Positions 1-8,280 of a stretch of 25,921 bases of DNA are shown in pieces (within the stretch, counting starts at the first letter, position 1; every line of letters begins with the position of its first letter). The stretch is taken from assembly GCA_044353195.1 (NCBI GenBank), contig JBILCJ010000008.1, forward strand, positions 1 through 25,921, in the 5' to 3' direction. The DNA is from UBA4416 sp044353195 (GTDB lineage Bacteria; Bacteroidota; Bacteroidia; B-17B0; Aurantibacillaceae). The notes below the pieces were generated by a model. The model was given only the letters and a program-made list of their open reading frames with translations, was not told where the DNA came from and did not search any database. The position numbers were made by a program, and so were the translations under genes.

Positions 1-54
1 TTCGGCAGCGATGTATAAATGTTGCCAATTATAAAAAGGTTCTATGTCATGCAT
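1..54 (-). CDS. Conserved Bacteroidota protein of unknown function, N-terminal fragment
   Basis: Reading leftward from an ATG at position 54, 18 codons stay open to the window edge and begin MHDIEPFYNW. From memory this resembles the start of a small conserved Bacteroidota protein of unknown function, but no search could be run. It lies 31 bp after the stop of the exonuclease gene on the same strand, so it is probably the last visible gene of the recF-DUF721-ispH-exonuclease cluster. The rest of the protein lies outside the window and nothing can be said about its function. Confidence 0.55.
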   Translation of the reverse strand, partial: MHDIEPFYNWQHLYIAAE

Positions 55-85
55 GCGTAATAAGTTTAAAAAGCAATTGAAACAG

Positions 86-886
86 TTACTTCATGCTTAA
101 TCTGATTTGTGTAATGATTTTTTTTGTGTAAAGCGGAAAATCACCTTGCATCATCCAACTGTAATATCCGGGTTCTTTTTCAAATACTTCTTTAACTGTT
201 TTTCCTTTATGTTTCCCGAAATTAAAAATTTCTTCGTCTTTTTCGTTGTATACAATTCTTGCGGATAAATCAGCTTGTTTAAATCTGTTAGTGAGTTCAC
301 TTAATACTGTCATATCGTTTACAACTGGTTTAAATGCATTACCTTTCTCATCTAGTTTTTCAGTATTCTCATAATGTTGAATTTGTGCTTTAAATATTTC
401 GTATGTAGCTACTGTGTCTGCTTCGGCAGAGTGTGCATTTTCTAAATGTTTCCCACAGTAAAATTTATAAGCAGCCGTTAAATTTCTTGGTTCCATGATA
501 TGGAAGATATTTTGCACATCAATTAATTTTCTATTTTTTAAATCAAAATCGATTTCGGCTCTTAAAAATTCTTCAGCTAATAATGGTACATCAAATTTAT
601 TTGAATTAAATCCGCCCAAATCACAGTTACTGATAAACTGAAACAGTTGCGCTGAAAACTCTTTAAATGTTGGTGCATCAGCAACGTCTTTATCATATAT
701 GCCATGTATTTTTGATGTGGCAATTGGAATCGGGATAGTTGGATTTATTTTTTTAGTCAGTATGTCAGTTGTATTGTCAATGTTTACACGTACCACTGAT
801 ATTTCTACAATTCTATCGGAGCTAATATTAACGCCTGTTGTTTCTAAATCAAAAAAGGCAAGTGGTTTCGTTAAATTTAAATTCAT
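86..886 (-). CDS. DnaQ-like 3'-5' exonuclease with ExoX-like C-terminal domain
   Basis: This 266-residue protein is a DEDDh-family 3'-5' exonuclease related to the DNA polymerase III epsilon subunit. The Exo I motif FFDLETTG supplies D13 and E15, Exo II (NSNKFD) supplies D99, and Exo III (HSAEAD) supplies H152 and D157, so all catalytic acids and the histidine are present. After a linker of about 40 residues, residues 211-266 form a second small domain with FNFGKHKGKT, which resembles the C-terminal domain of exodeoxyribonuclease X-like proteins. It is cytoplasmic, with no signal peptide. The ATG at 886 lies 14 bp after the ispH stop, so the two are probably cotranscribed. Being separate from dnaE, it could be a proofreading subunit or a repair nuclease; the fused second domain favours a repair or processing role. 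Confidence 0.85.
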   Translation of the reverse strand: MNLNLTKPLAFFDLETTGVNISSDRIVEISVVRVNIDNTTDILTKKINPTIPIPIATSKIHGIYDKDVADAPTFKEFSAQLFQFISNCDLGGFNSNKFDVPLLAEEFLRAEIDFDLKNRKLIDVQNIFHIMEPRNLTAAYKFYCGKHLENAHSAEADTVATYEIFKAQIQHYENTEKLDEKGNAFKPVVNDMTVLSELTNRFKQADLSARIVYNEKDEEIFNFGKHKGKTVKEVFEKEPGYYSWMMQGDFPLYTKKIITQIRLSMK

Positions 887-900
887 TTTATTTTTTGTTT

Positions 901-2130
901 TTAAATGCTAGTGTGTAAGTTATTTAAAACTGTTTCCGTAGGAATTAAATCCGAATAAAAACTATTTAATTTATTAATAACGCCTTCTATAACTGAATCG
1001 GGACACGATGCACCGCTGGTGATAATAATATTTAATGGCGAATGTTTTGGTAAAAAGTGATTTGTTACTAAGTGTTTTTTATTTGGATAATCAAAATGTT
1101 GAATAGTTGTTGCGTCTATGATTTCTTTTTCTGATGAAATAAAATAGGTTGTGAATTTTTTTTCACATAGTTCTACTAAATGAGATGTATTACTGCTGTT
1201 GTAGCCTCCAACGACAATGGCTAAATCTGCCTCCGCGTTTAACAATCCATACGTGGCATCTTGGTTTTCGTTTGTAGCATAACATAGGGTATCTCTTGTA
1301 TCAGCAAAATGATTACCAATAGATGCTTCACCATATTTTTGAATCATGATGTTTTTAAAAAAGTCAGCAATTTCTTGCGTTTCACTTGCAAGCATGGTTG
1401 TTTGATTGATGACTCCAATTCTATCAAAATCAGTTTCAAGGCATAAAGAGTTTGAATATTTATCTTTAAAATCAACAACAAATTGATCTTTGTTTTTTCT
1501 TCCTAAAATATAATCTGCTAGTAATTTAGATTCTTCTAAATCTCTTACCACAATGGCTCTGCTATGTTTATCACTTCTCGAAAATGTAGCGCGTGTTTCT
1601 TCGTGCGTATTTTTTCCATGAATGATAATAGTGTAATTTTCTTTGCCTATGGACTCAGATTTTTTCCAAACACGTTCCACAAATGGGCAAGTTGTATTGT
1701 ATTTTTCGGTTTTTATGTTCTTGGATTCTAATAAACTAATTATGTCAAGTGGAGCTCCAAATGCTGGTATGATTACTACGTCGTCGCTTGTTAAGGTGTC
1801 AAAACTAATTAGTTGTTTTCCATTTGTGTCTTGTAAAAACTGAACGCCTCGTTCTATTAAATCATTATTCACATCTGGATTGTGAATCATTTGACTCAAT
1901 AAATACACACGCTTACCTACGTTTTCTTCTAAAGCTTTAAATGAAATTTCAATGGCATTTTCTACGCCATAGCAAAATCCGAAGTGCCTAGCAATTAAAT
2001 AATTTATTTTTCCAAAGTTTAACACTGTTGGAGTATTATCTTTTTTTCGTGGGTCTTGTATTTTACGGTATTGTTTTACTTTGGAAATAATTGGACTTCT
2101 GTAAAACTCTGGAACATTAAATGTTTTCAT
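901..2130 (-). CDS. ispH: 4-hydroxy-3-methylbut-2-enyl diphosphate reductase (IspH/LytB)
   Basis: IspH catalyses the last step of the non-mevalonate isoprenoid pathway, reducing HMBPP to a mixture of IPP and DMAPP with an iron-sulphur cluster. The three expected cluster cysteines are visible: C53 in HFGFCYGV, C148 in NTTCPFVERV and C283 in DTLCYATNENQ. The substrate-binding motif HGKNTHEETRATFSR (about 171-185) and GGYNSSNTSHL (308-318) are intact, and GASCPDSVIEGV closes the core. At 409 residues it is longer than the E. coli type (about 316), with an N-terminal extension of roughly 40 residues and an insert between the second and third cysteines, as in other Bacteroidota. It lies 3 bp after the DUF721 gene and 14 bp before the exonuclease gene. 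It supplies the precursors used by the crt/idi genes elsewhere in the window. Confidence 0.95.
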   Translation of the reverse strand: MKTFNVPEFYRSPIISKVKQYRKIQDPRKKDNTPTVLNFGKINYLIARHFGFCYGVENAIEISFKALEENVGKRVYLLSQMIHNPDVNNDLIERGVQFLQDTNGKQLISFDTLTSDDVVIIPAFGAPLDIISLLESKNIKTEKYNTTCPFVERVWKKSESIGKENYTIIIHGKNTHEETRATFSRSDKHSRAIVVRDLEESKLLADYILGRKNKDQFVVDFKDKYSNSLCLETDFDRIGVINQTTMLASETQEIADFFKNIMIQKYGEASIGNHFADTRDTLCYATNENQDATYGLLNAEADLAIVVGGYNSSNTSHLVELCEKKFTTYFISSEKEIIDATTIQHFDYPNKKHLVTNHFLPKHSPLNIIITSGASCPDSVIEGVINKLNSFYSDLIPTETVLNNLHTSI

Positions 2131-2133
2131 GAT

Positions 2134-2427
2134 TTATTTCAATACTAATTCTTTAATTAATCTACTGCCCACAAATTTATTTACTTTATTTATGATATCC
2201 TCTTTTGCGAAAGCCATTTCATTCCTTACTATAGAAGAATCTATTGAAACATATAAATGGCCATTTGTAAAATTTATTTGAGTGGTGTGTTTTGAAATCA
2301 TTGTTCCTACAATTTTTTCCCAATCATTCCTAATAGCAAAAATACTGTATTTCTCATCGAGCTTTTCTTCTTTGAAAAGTTGAGAAATGGCATCCCCTAG
2401 TTTTATTAAATTACTTTGTTTAGCCAT
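2134..2427 (-). CDS. DUF721 / DciA-like protein
   Basis: This 97-residue protein has the DUF721 layout: an N-terminal helix (about 4-20), the signature around WEKIVGTMISKHT (36-48), a short beta region with LYVSIDSSIVRNE (about 58-70), and a C-terminal helix. Members of this family (DciA) load or recruit the replicative helicase DnaB in bacteria without DnaC or DnaI. The ATG overlaps the last 8 bases of recF, which indicates translational coupling, and recF-DUF721 pairs are a known arrangement in many phyla. It is shorter than actinobacterial DciA and amounts to the minimal domain. The helicase-loading role is inferred from the family and neighbour, not shown here. Confidence 0.82.
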   Translation of the reverse strand: MAKQSNLIKLGDAISQLFKEEKLDEKYSIFAIRNDWEKIVGTMISKHTTQINFTNGHLYVSIDSSIVRNEMAFAKEDIINKVNKFVGSRLIKELVLK

Positions 2428-3526
2428 GTTGATTAACTATTCCATTATCCACAATAAAGATAGAGTGTTTAGAGTTCGATTTTAAAAATAATGTTTTCAT
2501 GCGCTCAGGATGCGTATCTGTAATAAATATTTGCCCAAAATTCTCACTACTAACTAATTCAATCAATTTGGTAAATCTTGACTCGTCTAATTTATCATAA
2601 ATATCATCAAGTAGCAACAATGGTTTGGTATTTGTTTTCTTTTTTACAAATTCGAATTGCGCTAGTTTAAGCGCTAGCAAGTATGATTTTTGTTGACCTT
2701 GTGAAGCAAATTTTTTCAAACTTGAGTTTAGTAATTTAAATTCTAGATCGTCTTTGTGAGGTCCAATAGTTGTGTGATGCACTATTTTATCCCGCTCTAA
2801 ATTGGATTGTAATAATTCTTTAAAGTTTGCCCCTTTGGTTGATATTAAATAATGGATGCTCGCTATTTCATTACTACCACTAATTAGTTCATAGTATGTA
2901 TTAAACATAGGAATGAATTCCTCTAAGAATTGGTTACGCTTAAGGATGATAGTTTCTCCATATTGAATGAGTTTATCGTCCCAAACTTCTAAACTTAAGG
3001 CATCAAAATGGCGCTGTTCATAAAAATATTTTAGCAAGGCATTGCGTTGATGTAAAGCATGATTATAGGATATTAACGAATCAAGATAATGTTTATCATA
3101 TTGAGATATGATGCTATCAATAAACTTACGTCTTACTTCACTGCCATCTAATATAAGTTCGCTATCTGATGGTGAAATCATCACGAGTGGATAAATGCCA
3201 ATATGTTCCGATAAGCGGTCGTATTCCTTTTTGTTTCGTTTAAATTGTTTTTTTTGCCCTCGTTTTAATGCACAATAAATTTCATCGGTTGTCCCATTTT
3301 TTTCAATCCATGCTTGTATAGCAAAAAAGGGCAATTCGTGCTGTATGTTTTGACTATCTATACTATTAAAGTAGCTTTTACATAATGAAATATAATGAAT
3401 AGCGTCTAAAATATTTGTTTTACCAGCACCATTATTGCCAACGAAACAATTAAACTTTTCTGAGAAAGTCATTTGTGCTTCGGTGTAATTTTTAAAATTA
3501 AGGAGTGATAATTTTTCTAATAACAT
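2420..3526 (-). CDS. recF: DNA replication and repair protein RecF
   Basis: RecF is an SMC-like ATPase that, with RecO and RecR, helps load RecA at single-strand gaps and stalled forks. The 368-residue length is normal. Walker A is GNNGAGKTN (30-38), the ABC signature is SQGQQKS (275-281), and Walker B with the D-loop is LLLLDDIYDKLDE (303-315). The typical N-terminus LSLLNFKNY is present. The ATG at 3526 is the first gene of a tightly packed minus-strand cluster (recF, DUF721, ispH, exonuclease) and diverges from the S4-domain gene across a gap of 110 bp. Neither dnaA, dnaN nor gyrB is next to it in this window, so this is not a classical dnaA-dnaN-recF origin locus. Confidence 0.96.
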   Translation of the reverse strand: MLLEKLSLLNFKNYTEAQMTFSEKFNCFVGNNGAGKTNILDAIHYISLCKSYFNSIDSQNIQHELPFFAIQAWIEKNGTTDEIYCALKRGQKKQFKRNKKEYDRLSEHIGIYPLVMISPSDSELILDGSEVRRKFIDSIISQYDKHYLDSLISYNHALHQRNALLKYFYEQRHFDALSLEVWDDKLIQYGETIILKRNQFLEEFIPMFNTYYELISGSNEIASIHYLISTKGANFKELLQSNLERDKIVHHTTIGPHKDDLEFKLLNSSLKKFASQGQQKSYLLALKLAQFEFVKKKTNTKPLLLLDDIYDKLDESRFTKLIELVSSENFGQIFITDTHPERMKTLFLKSNSKHSIFIVDNGIVNQHG

Positions 3527-3593
3527 AAGGTTTAAAGATACAAAGGATATTAGTTTTTTTGTAGATTGTTATTAAATGTTTTTATCATATGTG

Positions 3594-3618
3594 TTGTCAT
3601 AAAACATTTGTAAATTTG
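3594..3618 (+). promoter_or_regulatory. Possible Bacteroidota-type promoter of the S4-domain gene
   Basis: TAAATTTG at 3611-3618 matches the Bacteroidota -7 consensus TAnnTTTG exactly. A TTG at 3594-3596 could be the -33 element, although the 14-base spacing is shorter than usual. Transcription would begin near 3624, which leaves a short leader before the ATG at 3637 and argues against the upstream in-frame start at 3589. Confidence 0.4.
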
Positions 3619-3636
3619 ACAAAATTAATTCTAAGA

Positions 3637-4020
3637 ATGGTACTTGATTCAGTAAGATTAGATTGTTATTTATGGGCCATACGTATGTATAAATCACGTT
3701 CATTGGCAAGTACATCTATCAAAAACAATAAAGTTAAGTTGAATGGAGAAGCAGTAAAAGCATCGCGATTGGTAAAAATTGGTGATGAGTATACCATGTC
3801 TTTTAGTGGCGGAATTAAAAAAATAATAGAGGTGACGGCTTTGATTGAGAATCGTCAGAGTTACGAAATTGCTTTAAAACATTATGTAGATAAGAGTCCA
3901 CCAATTGAAAAAATCGAAAAATTAGAGTCTTTATTTTTTGTATCTAATATTAAACGAGATAAAGGAACGGGTAGACCTACTAAAAAAGATAAACGTGATA
4001 TAGACGATTTATTTTTGTAA
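3637..4020 (+). CDS. S4-domain RNA-binding protein (Hsp15/HslR-like)
   Basis: An S4 RNA-binding fold covers about residues 5-65: RLDCYLWAIRMYKSRSLAS, then the NKVKLNGEAVKASRLVKIGDE loop, followed by a basic tail containing RPTKKDKRD. This matches the Hsp15/HslR family, whose E. coli member binds stalled 50S subunits carrying nascent chains. The chosen ATG gives 127 residues and starts two residues before the domain. An in-frame ATG at 3589 would add 16 residues that look unlike the family and would lie upstream of the candidate -7 promoter element, so I prefer 3637. The gene is divergent from recF and ends only 9 bp from the convergent M23 peptidase gene. The ribosome-rescue role is inferred from the family. 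Confidence 0.85.
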   Translation: MVLDSVRLDCYLWAIRMYKSRSLASTSIKNNKVKLNGEAVKASRLVKIGDEYTMSFSGGIKKIIEVTALIENRQSYEIALKHYVDKSPPIEKIEKLESLFFVSNIKRDKGTGRPTKKDKRDIDDLFL

Positions 4021-4029
4021 ATACTCTAT

Positions 4030-5682
4030 TTACCTTTCAAGGTTTGTTTTATAGGTTTTTGTATTGTTTACTTTATCTATCACTTCTAATTTTAAAACAA
4101 TTTTTCCTTTCGGAGTATGCTCATTAAAATTGCAAATTAATTGTTCTGTTTTTGCGTCGTACTCAGCAATTGTCCACTCATTATTTATATACAAATGATA
4201 TTCTTTAATGCCGCTGAGATCGTCATTTATCTTAAAAATAATGAAGTTCTTTGAATTTGTTTTTTTTCTTGGTTTTAATAAAGTAATGTTTGGAGCTATT
4301 GTATCATAAGAATAAGTAAAAGTGCCAAATGTTTTTGTATCAGATGTTAGCCAACCATTTTCATAAATTCCACCGATACTGGCTTGATTGCAAAGGATCA
4401 GTAATTTGGATTTATGTTTTTCTATAACTTTGTCTAGTTTTAAAGACACGGTTATTGGTTTTATTAAAAACGGATTGGTGCTTTTTATTTGAAAACTTTT
4501 TTTACCTGACACGTTTGTTTTTTGTACCGTAATCGAGCTATTTTCCGCTAAAGAACCTGCCTTTATTTGAATCATATAATCTATTTCTTTTTTTATAAAG
4601 TCAATACTGCAAATTGCGTTTGGAATATTTTTTATGTCGTGATGCGACGAGAGTGATTTTGTTTTTAAATAAAATGTAGCATTATTTTTATTGTTATTTT
4701 CATCATTAACTTCTAAGTTAAGTAGATGGAATAGGGTGTCATTTAACTGAATCACTCCATGATTGATAACGTCTTTATATATATCAATATTGAAACAGCT
4801 TGGTGTAAAACATTTTTGTAGTTTAATACCATTTGATTTTTCACTGAATACATTTACAAATCGGCCGTTATCAAAGCTAATATTATTTAATTGATGGCGG
4901 TAAATCAGTTTGTTGTCTAAACTCAGCTTAACTTCATAAATGTTATTTTTATTAGTTGTTCCGTTTGATACATCATAACCTGCAAAGCCAATGGCAACAT
5001 GAGAAGCAGATGTGATAATAGAATTAGTCATTGAACTAAGGTCGTTGTTGGTATTTTTAACGGTAATTATTTTTTCTAATGAAATAGAGTTTGTGTCTTT
5101 TGCGTTGTATAAACTGATATGCGTAATAAGTGGCTTAATATCGTCCTTTATTTTATAGATTAAAAGTGGGTTAATTGGTATTTCAGTTAGTTCATCTCTT
5201 ATTTCGAAATGTAAATGCGGACCTGTTGAACCACCTGTATTGCCTGTGTATCCTATTACATCCCCTTTTTTAAAAATTAGTTCATGTGGTTTAAGCGTTA
5301 CATCTAGTTCATTTTGTTTTAATTTTGATTGTAGATTTTGAATATAAGTTTCTATTTGATCAGCGTATTTTTTTTGATGTGCATAAACAGAAACATAGCC
5401 ATTAGGATGCGTTATGTATAATGCTTTTCCATACCCAACCGAACTGATTTTTATACGACTAACGTACCCATCGGATATACATTTAATTGGTAAATTTTTT
5501 ATCGGATCTGTTGTAAAATCTAATCCAGCATGAAAATGATTAGGCCTAATTTCTCCATAATTGCCAGTTATAATTGGTTTATGTTCTAACGGTAAAATAA
5601 AGTCAAACGCCTGTGTTTGTGAATAAAAAAAAGTTGTGTTTGCAATCAAATAAATTATGATTCTAAATTTTAATGGAAGCAT
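4030..5682 (-). CDS. Exported M23-family (LytM-type) metallopeptidase
   Basis: The protein starts with a short basic segment and a hydrophobic stretch (about residues 5-20) ending near SQTQA, so it is exported. The LytM/M23 zinc peptidase domain covers about 33-178: HFHAGLD supplies H51 and D55, YAH supplies H102, and GPHLHFEIRD supplies H156 and H158, so the metal site and catalytic residues are complete. A possible coiled insert lies between H102 and H156 (about 107-130). The remaining 370 residues are beta-rich, without a recognised domain, as in many Bacteroidota M23 proteins. It probably cleaves peptidoglycan cross-links or, if kept inactive, regulates another hydrolase. I chose the ATG at 5682 (550 residues); the longer reading would begin at a TTG at 5718 and put 12 extra residues before the signal peptide. 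Confidence 0.88.
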   Translation of the reverse strand: MLPLKFRIIIYLIANTTFFYSQTQAFDFILPLEHKPIITGNYGEIRPNHFHAGLDFTTDPIKNLPIKCISDGYVSRIKISSVGYGKALYITHPNGYVSVYAHQKKYADQIETYIQNLQSKLKQNELDVTLKPHELIFKKGDVIGYTGNTGGSTGPHLHFEIRDELTEIPINPLLIYKIKDDIKPLITHISLYNAKDTNSISLEKIITVKNTNNDLSSMTNSIITSASHVAIGFAGYDVSNGTTNKNNIYEVKLSLDNKLIYRHQLNNISFDNGRFVNVFSEKSNGIKLQKCFTPSCFNIDIYKDVINHGVIQLNDTLFHLLNLEVNDENNNKNNATFYLKTKSLSSHHDIKNIPNAICSIDFIKKEIDYMIQIKAGSLAENSSITVQKTNVSGKKSFQIKSTNPFLIKPITVSLKLDKVIEKHKSKLLILCNQASIGGIYENGWLTSDTKTFGTFTYSYDTIAPNITLLKPRKKTNSKNFIIFKINDDLSGIKEYHLYINNEWTIAEYDAKTEQLICNFNEHTPKGKIVLKLEVIDKVNNTKTYKTNLER

Positions 5683-5859
5683 TAAATTGGATTTATTTTG
5701 TAAAAAGTTAATTAACAAAGACTTGTTAATGTAAAGTTAAAGTGATTAGTAAAATCAGCAACCTAATCCCTTAATTTTAACCAACAACAAATTGTTTGTT
5801 TTTAATTCGTTAGATATAAAGTTAAGAAACAAAAAAGTAGTGTAAATAAAACATTAATT

Positions 5860-7920
5860 ATGAATGTAGAAAATATTAAATCTGAGTTACAAGAAGTGTT
5901 AGAAAGCGATATTACACTTCGTAAAGAATACATTGAGGTAAAGCGTTCGTTGAGCGATTACCGTAATCAATTGATTCAACGTGATGAAGATTGTAAACGG
6001 TTACAAGTTTCGATTGACGTGCTTAATACTAAGTTACTTGTAATGGAACGCGACAACTCAAACTTTAAAAGTGAAGTAGCATCATTTACAGATTTAAGAA
6101 ATACAATTAATGAACAGTTAGAGGAGAAGCAACTAGAAATTAGCAGTTTAATCGCGAAAATCACTGATTTAGAATCTCAACTACAATCAATATCATCAGA
6201 ATACGAAATAAAGATGAGCGGAATTCAAGCAATTTCTAATCAAGAAATTGCTGATTTGAAAGTATCGTATGAATCACAATTACAAGAGTTAAGATCCAAT
6301 ACGTCTTATCAGCAAAATGGTATGCGTAGTGAGTTAGAATCAAAAATTTCGGAGCTTACAGCCTCATATGATGCCGCGAATCAAGAAACAGTAAGTGCTT
6401 ATGAATTGCAAATTGCAACATTAACACAAGATTTTAATTTACAAATTGAAACATTAAAAAGTAGTCATGAACTTTCAAGTTCTGAAGTAACAGCTGCTTA
6501 TGAATTAAAGATAAGTTCATTATTGAATCAACTTAATGAACAAAGAAGTGAATTGACGAATCATTACGAAAGTAGAATCTTAGAATTAACAACCTCGCTT
6601 GACGAGGGAAAATTAAATTACGAAAACGATTTGGCAGCGCGTTTAAATTCTTTACAAACTAGTTTTACTGAAAAGGAACAAAGTCTTATTGAATCTCATC
6701 AACAAAATTTGTCTGAGGTAATTTTGAATTCAGAAAACACCATTGAAAATTTAAAATCTGAATACGAACTTAAACTATCTGATGCACTTTCAAATTCATC
6801 AAACCATCATTCAAAACTTACAGATGATTTAAGTTTATTAGTGACTGAAAATGAGCATTTCAAAGAAAAGATTAAAGAAATGGTTTACCATATCGATAAT
6901 CAGAATGCTCAAATTGAAAAATTTACCATCGATTTAGCATTTAAAACGGAAGAGTTAGTCAATAAAATAGAAGAATTTAATTCTTTAGAATTAGAATTTT
7001 CTAATTATAAAGTTGAACAATCAACAAATTTTGATCAACAGCATCAAGCTCTTAACTCCAAGTTGACAGATTTAGAAAGTTCGTTGAATTCTAAAAATGC
7101 AGAATTAATTCACTTGAGCGAATTATTAAGTATTAAAAATGAATCTGAATTTCAAACGACACAAGCACTTGATTCACAAAAAACTGAATTTGAAAAATTA
7201 TTAGCAGAAAATACGGTTTTGATTTCTGAAATAGATGCCGTTGCTGATAAATTAGAAACGACGGAAGAAGAATTATCCATTATAAAACAAGAATTATATT
7301 CGCTACAAACTAATTCGGATGTAAAAGCGAATGAATTAAAAGAGGTATTATCTTCAAAAAACTTTGAGATTACAAATTTATCTGCCAATAATTCGGCCTT
7401 AGAAACTGAAATTCAATTCTTAAAATCTGAGTTAGAAGCAAAAAATAATGAGTTGATGTCCGTTCAATCAAACGCTGATTTAAATTCTCACATTGAATCT
7501 GAAATTTCTGTTTTACAAGCCTCTAAAAATGAATTAGAAAATCAAGTAAATCAGTCTCAGTTTACAATCACCGAATTGAATAGTCAAATTTCTCAATTAT
7601 CAGATGTGGTTTCTTTAAAAGATTCTGAGCTTGAGCAATTAAAACTTGCGAATAATAAATTAGCGGATGATAGCATCCATCTATTAAATGAACAAGAAGA
7701 TTTGTCAAATCAACTGTTAAAAATGCATGAAACAATTTCTGGATTATCGCATCAAGTTGAATTTCAAGATGTTAACATATCTGAATTGGATAATCATAGA
7801 AAAAATGTTATTTTAGCGAACGGTTCAAGTAATGAAAACTCTGAAAAGACAATCATGAAGAAACAAATTAATGAGTTGGTACGTGAAATTGATAAATGTA
7901 TAGCTCTGTTGAGTGCTTAA
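5860..7920 (+). CDS. Long coiled-coil protein upstream of zapA, probable ZapB-like division factor
   Basis: These 686 residues are almost entirely predicted coiled coil: rich in E, L, S, N, Q and K, poor in proline and glycine, with no signal peptide or membrane segment. An internal stretch (about residues 125-320) repeats a loose unit built around Y/HE-SxxxEL and AYELxIxxL. The last 20 residues include INELVREIDKCIALLSA, which from memory is the conserved C-terminal signature of a roughly 100-residue coiled-coil protein usually found just before zapA in Bacteroidota. The gene ends 19 bp before zapA on the same strand. By position and signature I infer a cytoplasmic ZapA partner or division-ring scaffold, here enlarged several-fold. 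The gene reads as native: its AT content resembles its neighbours. A generic structural coiled coil remains possible. Confidence 0.7.
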   Translation: MNVENIKSELQEVLESDITLRKEYIEVKRSLSDYRNQLIQRDEDCKRLQVSIDVLNTKLLVMERDNSNFKSEVASFTDLRNTINEQLEEKQLEISSLIAKITDLESQLQSISSEYEIKMSGIQAISNQEIADLKVSYESQLQELRSNTSYQQNGMRSELESKISELTASYDAANQETVSAYELQIATLTQDFNLQIETLKSSHELSSSEVTAAYELKISSLLNQLNEQRSELTNHYESRILELTTSLDEGKLNYENDLAARLNSLQTSFTEKEQSLIESHQQNLSEVILNSENTIENLKSEYELKLSDALSNSSNHHSKLTDDLSLLVTENEHFKEKIKEMVYHIDNQNAQIEKFTIDLAFKTEELVNKIEEFNSLELEFSNYKVEQSTNFDQQHQALNSKLTDLESSLNSKNAELIHLSELLSIKNESEFQTTQALDSQKTEFEKLLAENTVLISEIDAVADKLETTEEELSIIKQELYSLQTNSDVKANELKEVLSSKNFEITNLSANNSALETEIQFLKSELEAKNNELMSVQSNADLNSHIESEISVLQASKNELENQVNQSQFTITELNSQISQLSDVVSLKDSELEQLKLANNKLADDSIHLLNEQEDLSNQLLKMHETISGLSHQVEFQDVNISELDNHRKNVILANGSSNENSEKTIMKKQINELVREIDKCIALLSA

Positions 7921-7939
7921 AAAATGATAGCTTTGTTTA

Positions 7940-8251
7940 ATGAGCGATGTTAGTGTTAAAGTAGAAATAGCTGGAGGATATTATTCTTTGAAGCTAAAAG
8001 CTGAGGACGAATCGAGTGTTAAACAGGTAGTTGAGATAATTAATAATAAAGTTTCAGATTTTGAGAAAAAATTTGGAGTGAAGGATAAAAAAGATGTGTT
8101 GGCAATGGTTTCGCTTCAATATATTAGCGAATTAATGAAAGAAAAAAACACAGCTGAAAAAGAGCTAAGCACTCTAAAGTTAGTATTTGAGGATGTAAAA
8201 GAACAATTGGTTCAGCATAAAAAAAATATTAGTAGAACAACAGGGCAATAA
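7940..8251 (+). CDS. zapA: Cell division protein ZapA
   Basis: ZapA binds and cross-links FtsZ protofilaments at the division ring. The 103-residue protein shows the expected N-terminal domain (SVKVEIAGGYYSLKLKAEDE, residues 5-24), a helix with INNKVSDFEKKFGVKDKKD, the core LAMVSLQYISEL, and a C-terminal coiled coil from about residue 65 onward for tetramerisation. It lies 19 bp after the long coiled-coil gene and is separated from rny by 154 bp that include a strong terminator. It is therefore likely transcribed with the coiled-coil gene. Confidence 0.9.
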   Translation: MSDVSVKVEIAGGYYSLKLKAEDESSVKQVVEIINNKVSDFEKKFGVKDKKDVLAMVSLQYISELMKEKNTAEKELSTLKLVFEDVKEQLVQHKKNISRTTGQ

Positions 8252-8280
8252 ATTTTTAGTCTTTAAAAAAAAGAACAATG

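Noticed and set aside
2445..2453. Perfect DnaA box TTATCCACA near the recF stop
   Set aside because: It is a single copy inside the recF coding sequence with no cluster of boxes or AT-rich unwinding region, so an origin is not supported. A second copy (25375-25383) encodes a conserved Mfd segment.
5683..5718. Upstream TTG start for the M23 peptidase
   Set aside because: It would place 12 extra residues before a signal peptide that is already complete from the ATG at 5682.
7928..7935. TAGCTTTG just before zapA as a zapA promoter
   Set aside because: It matches TAnnTTTG but would start transcription at or within the zapA ATG, and the TTG spacing is short. It is more likely a chance match.
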